A stretch of 8,008 nt of DNA from positions 1 through 8,008 of the forward strand of contig JBFIHZ010000181.1 in NCBI GenBank assembly GCA_041601535.1, written 5' to 3'. Shown here piece by piece: positions 7,154-8,008 of the stretch (positions within the stretch are counted from its first letter, which is position 1; the number at the start of each line of letters is the position of its first letter). The stretch comes from JBFIHZ01 sp041601535 (GTDB taxonomy: Bacteria; Pseudomonadota; Gammaproteobacteria; Xanthomonadales; SZUA-36). The notes under the pieces were generated by a model. The model saw nothing but the letters and a program-made list of their open reading frames with translations, was not told the origin of the DNA and searched no databases. Position numbers and translations under genes: made by a program.

Positions 7154-7463
7154 AAAAAATCCATGTGCCGGCAATACACACGCAAGCCAAACCGCCCTGC
7201 ACCTCCGTTCAAGCGAATTCCGTACAGCTACGATCTGGTGAAGCTTCCGCCGCCGCTCTCTATTGCGGTCGCGGCAAGGGTGCCTGCAAACCATGGCTGC
7301 AAGTAAACGGAGATATATAAACCGCGCGCCAGGCGGTACAATGCGCCCTCCGGGCCGTTCATTTCACTCGTTTACGTGCGCGGGAATTTTGCTGGTGCGG
7401 AAAACGTCTGTACTGGCAACACCGAAGGCACCTTGAATCGCCCCCCAAATGCGCCGGCCGCTA

Positions 7464-7492
7464 TTCATTAAGCCTCCGCAAGCCCGTAGAAT
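7464..7492 (+). promoter_or_regulatory. Weak candidate promoter of the glutamine-synthetase-family gene
   Basis: TAGAAT (7487-7492) matches the -10 consensus at five of six positions. TTCATT (7464-7469), 17 bases upstream, matches the -35 at only three of six. It lies 40 bases before the start codon at 7533. An activator may be needed if this is real. No sigma-54 type GG/GC element pair was found at the right spacing. Confidence 0.3.
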
Positions 7493-7532
7493 GGGCAATC
7501 CTTTGAAACAAGCACACACGGAATGCCATTAA

Positions 7533-8008
7533 ATGCTTGAAAAAACAACTGTCGCAGTGCAACCCAACGTGCGAGATTTCCTGGCCGCACACCCCGAGGT
7601 TCAAACCTTTGAAGTCGTGCTCACCGACCTCAATGGTATCCTTCGCGGAAAATGGATTCCGCGCGCAGGCATGGACAAGGTGATGGATGGCAAGCTGAAG
7701 ATGAGCCTGACCTCGGTGTCGGCTGATATCTGGGGCCGCGATGTGCCCATTCTGTGCCGCCAGACCGGTGATGGCGATGGGGTCTGCGTGCCGCTTGAGC
7801 AAACCATCCGGATCCTGCCATGGCTGAAACGCCCCACCGCGCAGTTGTACTTGCAACTCAATACCGAGGATGGCACGCCATGGGGTTACGATCCGCGCGT
7901 GATCCTGCAACGGGTAGTGAAGCGTTTTGCCGAGCACGGCCTGACGCCGGTGTGTGCGCCCGAACTGGAGTTTTACCTGTTGCTGGATAAACGGCTGGAG
8001 GATGGCAC
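7533..8008 (+). CDS. Glutamine-synthetase-family protein, gamma-glutamylpolyamine synthetase-like, 3' end missing
   Basis: The first 158 codons of a glutamine-synthetase-family ligase are open to the end of the window. The N-terminal beta-grasp domain shows the family signature TDLNGILRGKWIP (31-43), followed by a region with SADIWGRDVP. PELEFYL at 143-149 begins the catalytic domain; E144 and E146 sit in the ExE motif that binds the metals of the active site. The DLNG-LRGK-IP form and the adjoining segments resemble PuuA-type enzymes, which use ATP to join glutamate to putrescine or another amine, rather than the housekeeping GlnA. Family members are about 440-470 residues, so about two thirds lies outside. 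The ATG at 7533 has only a weak GGAA nine bases upstream, but it fits the usual N-terminus. It is transcribed away from the receptor. Family is confident; the amine substrate is unknown, and partners (aminotransferase, PuuB/C/D-like genes) might lie downstream. Confidence 0.88.
   Translation, partial: MLEKTTVAVQPNVRDFLAAHPEVQTFEVVLTDLNGILRGKWIPRAGMDKVMDGKLKMSLTSVSADIWGRDVPILCRQTGDGDGVCVPLEQTIRILPWLKRPTAQLYLQLNTEDGTPWGYDPRVILQRVVKRFAEHGLTPVCAPELEFYLLLDKRLEDG

Larger units (their letters stand above)
7081..7532. other. 452-bp divergent intergenic region
   Basis: This region lies between the leftward receptor gene and the rightward glutamine-synthetase-family gene. The first 75 bases hold the receptor's ribosome binding site, candidate promoter and Fur-like box. 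From about 7160 to 7440 no convincing gene, RNA or terminator is visible. There is a TATATAA stretch near 7314, a -10-like TACAAT at 7337-7342 with no matching -35, and two small GC-rich hairpins (7321-7337 and 7345-7355) without U-tracts. The last 70 bases hold a weak candidate promoter for the rightward gene. The size leaves room for regulator binding or a small RNA, but nothing proves either. Confidence 0.7.

Noticed and set aside
7061..7294. A 77-codon minus-strand frame overlapping the receptor start
   Set aside because: It runs through the receptor promoter, ribosome binding site and start codon in another frame and has an Arg-rich, non-protein-like composition.
7321..7355. Two small GC-rich hairpins considered as a terminator
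   Set aside because: Stems are only four to five pairs and neither is followed by a T-tract.
7341..7436. A 31-codon plus-strand frame in the divergent intergenic region
   Set aside because: No ribosome binding site, no recognisable features, and its ATG overlaps a -10-like element; length is within chance.

Overview
The window looks like a chromosomal segment of a GC-rich Gram-negative bacterium, most likely a gammaproteobacterium. The evidence is a large outer-membrane TonB-dependent receptor of the long 'EEVVITGSRI' type, strong AGGAGA/GGAG ribosome binding sites, GC-rich third codon positions and compact catabolic gene packing. Genus cannot be told from the sequence alone. No mobile elements, CRISPR arrays, tRNAs or rRNAs are visible.

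Layout. (1) Bases 1-4111, plus strand: three tightly packed genes that are probably co-transcribed. They are the 3' part of a coniferyl-aldehyde-dehydrogenase-type ALDH, an FAD-linked D-2-hydroxyacid dehydrogenase (GlcD/D2HGDH family), and a thiamine-diphosphate (TPP) enzyme of the benzoylformate decarboxylase/acetolactate synthase superfamily. The last two overlap by four bases (ATGA). (2) Bases 4112-4203: a perfect 16-bp hairpin terminator serving two convergent transcription units. (3) Bases 4204-7080, minus strand: a complete 958-residue TonB-dependent receptor with signal peptide, plug and barrel. (4) Bases 7081-7532: a 452-bp divergent intergenic region. It holds the receptor's ribosome binding site, a plausible promoter with a Fur-like operator in its spacer, and a weak candidate promoter for the rightward gene. 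(5) Bases 7533-8008, plus strand: the 5' part of a glutamine-synthetase-family gene resembling gamma-glutamylpolyamine (PuuA-type) synthetases, cut by the window end.

How they may work together (inference). The three left-hand enzymes can be read as a chemical relay of the mandelate-pathway type. A D-2-hydroxyacid is oxidised to a 2-oxoacid, which is decarboxylated by the TPP enzyme to an aldehyde, which the ALDH oxidises to a carboxylic acid. The aldehyde dehydrogenase is most like those acting on aryl/coniferyl aldehydes, so an aromatic, perhaps lignin-derived, hydroxyacid is a reasonable guess for the substrate. The receptor could import a compound for this route or an iron complex; the Fur-like site favours the latter. 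The glutamine-synthetase-like enzyme may start a separate amine-gamma-glutamylation route. No radically new system can be demonstrated here; the relay module is the most interesting hypothesis.
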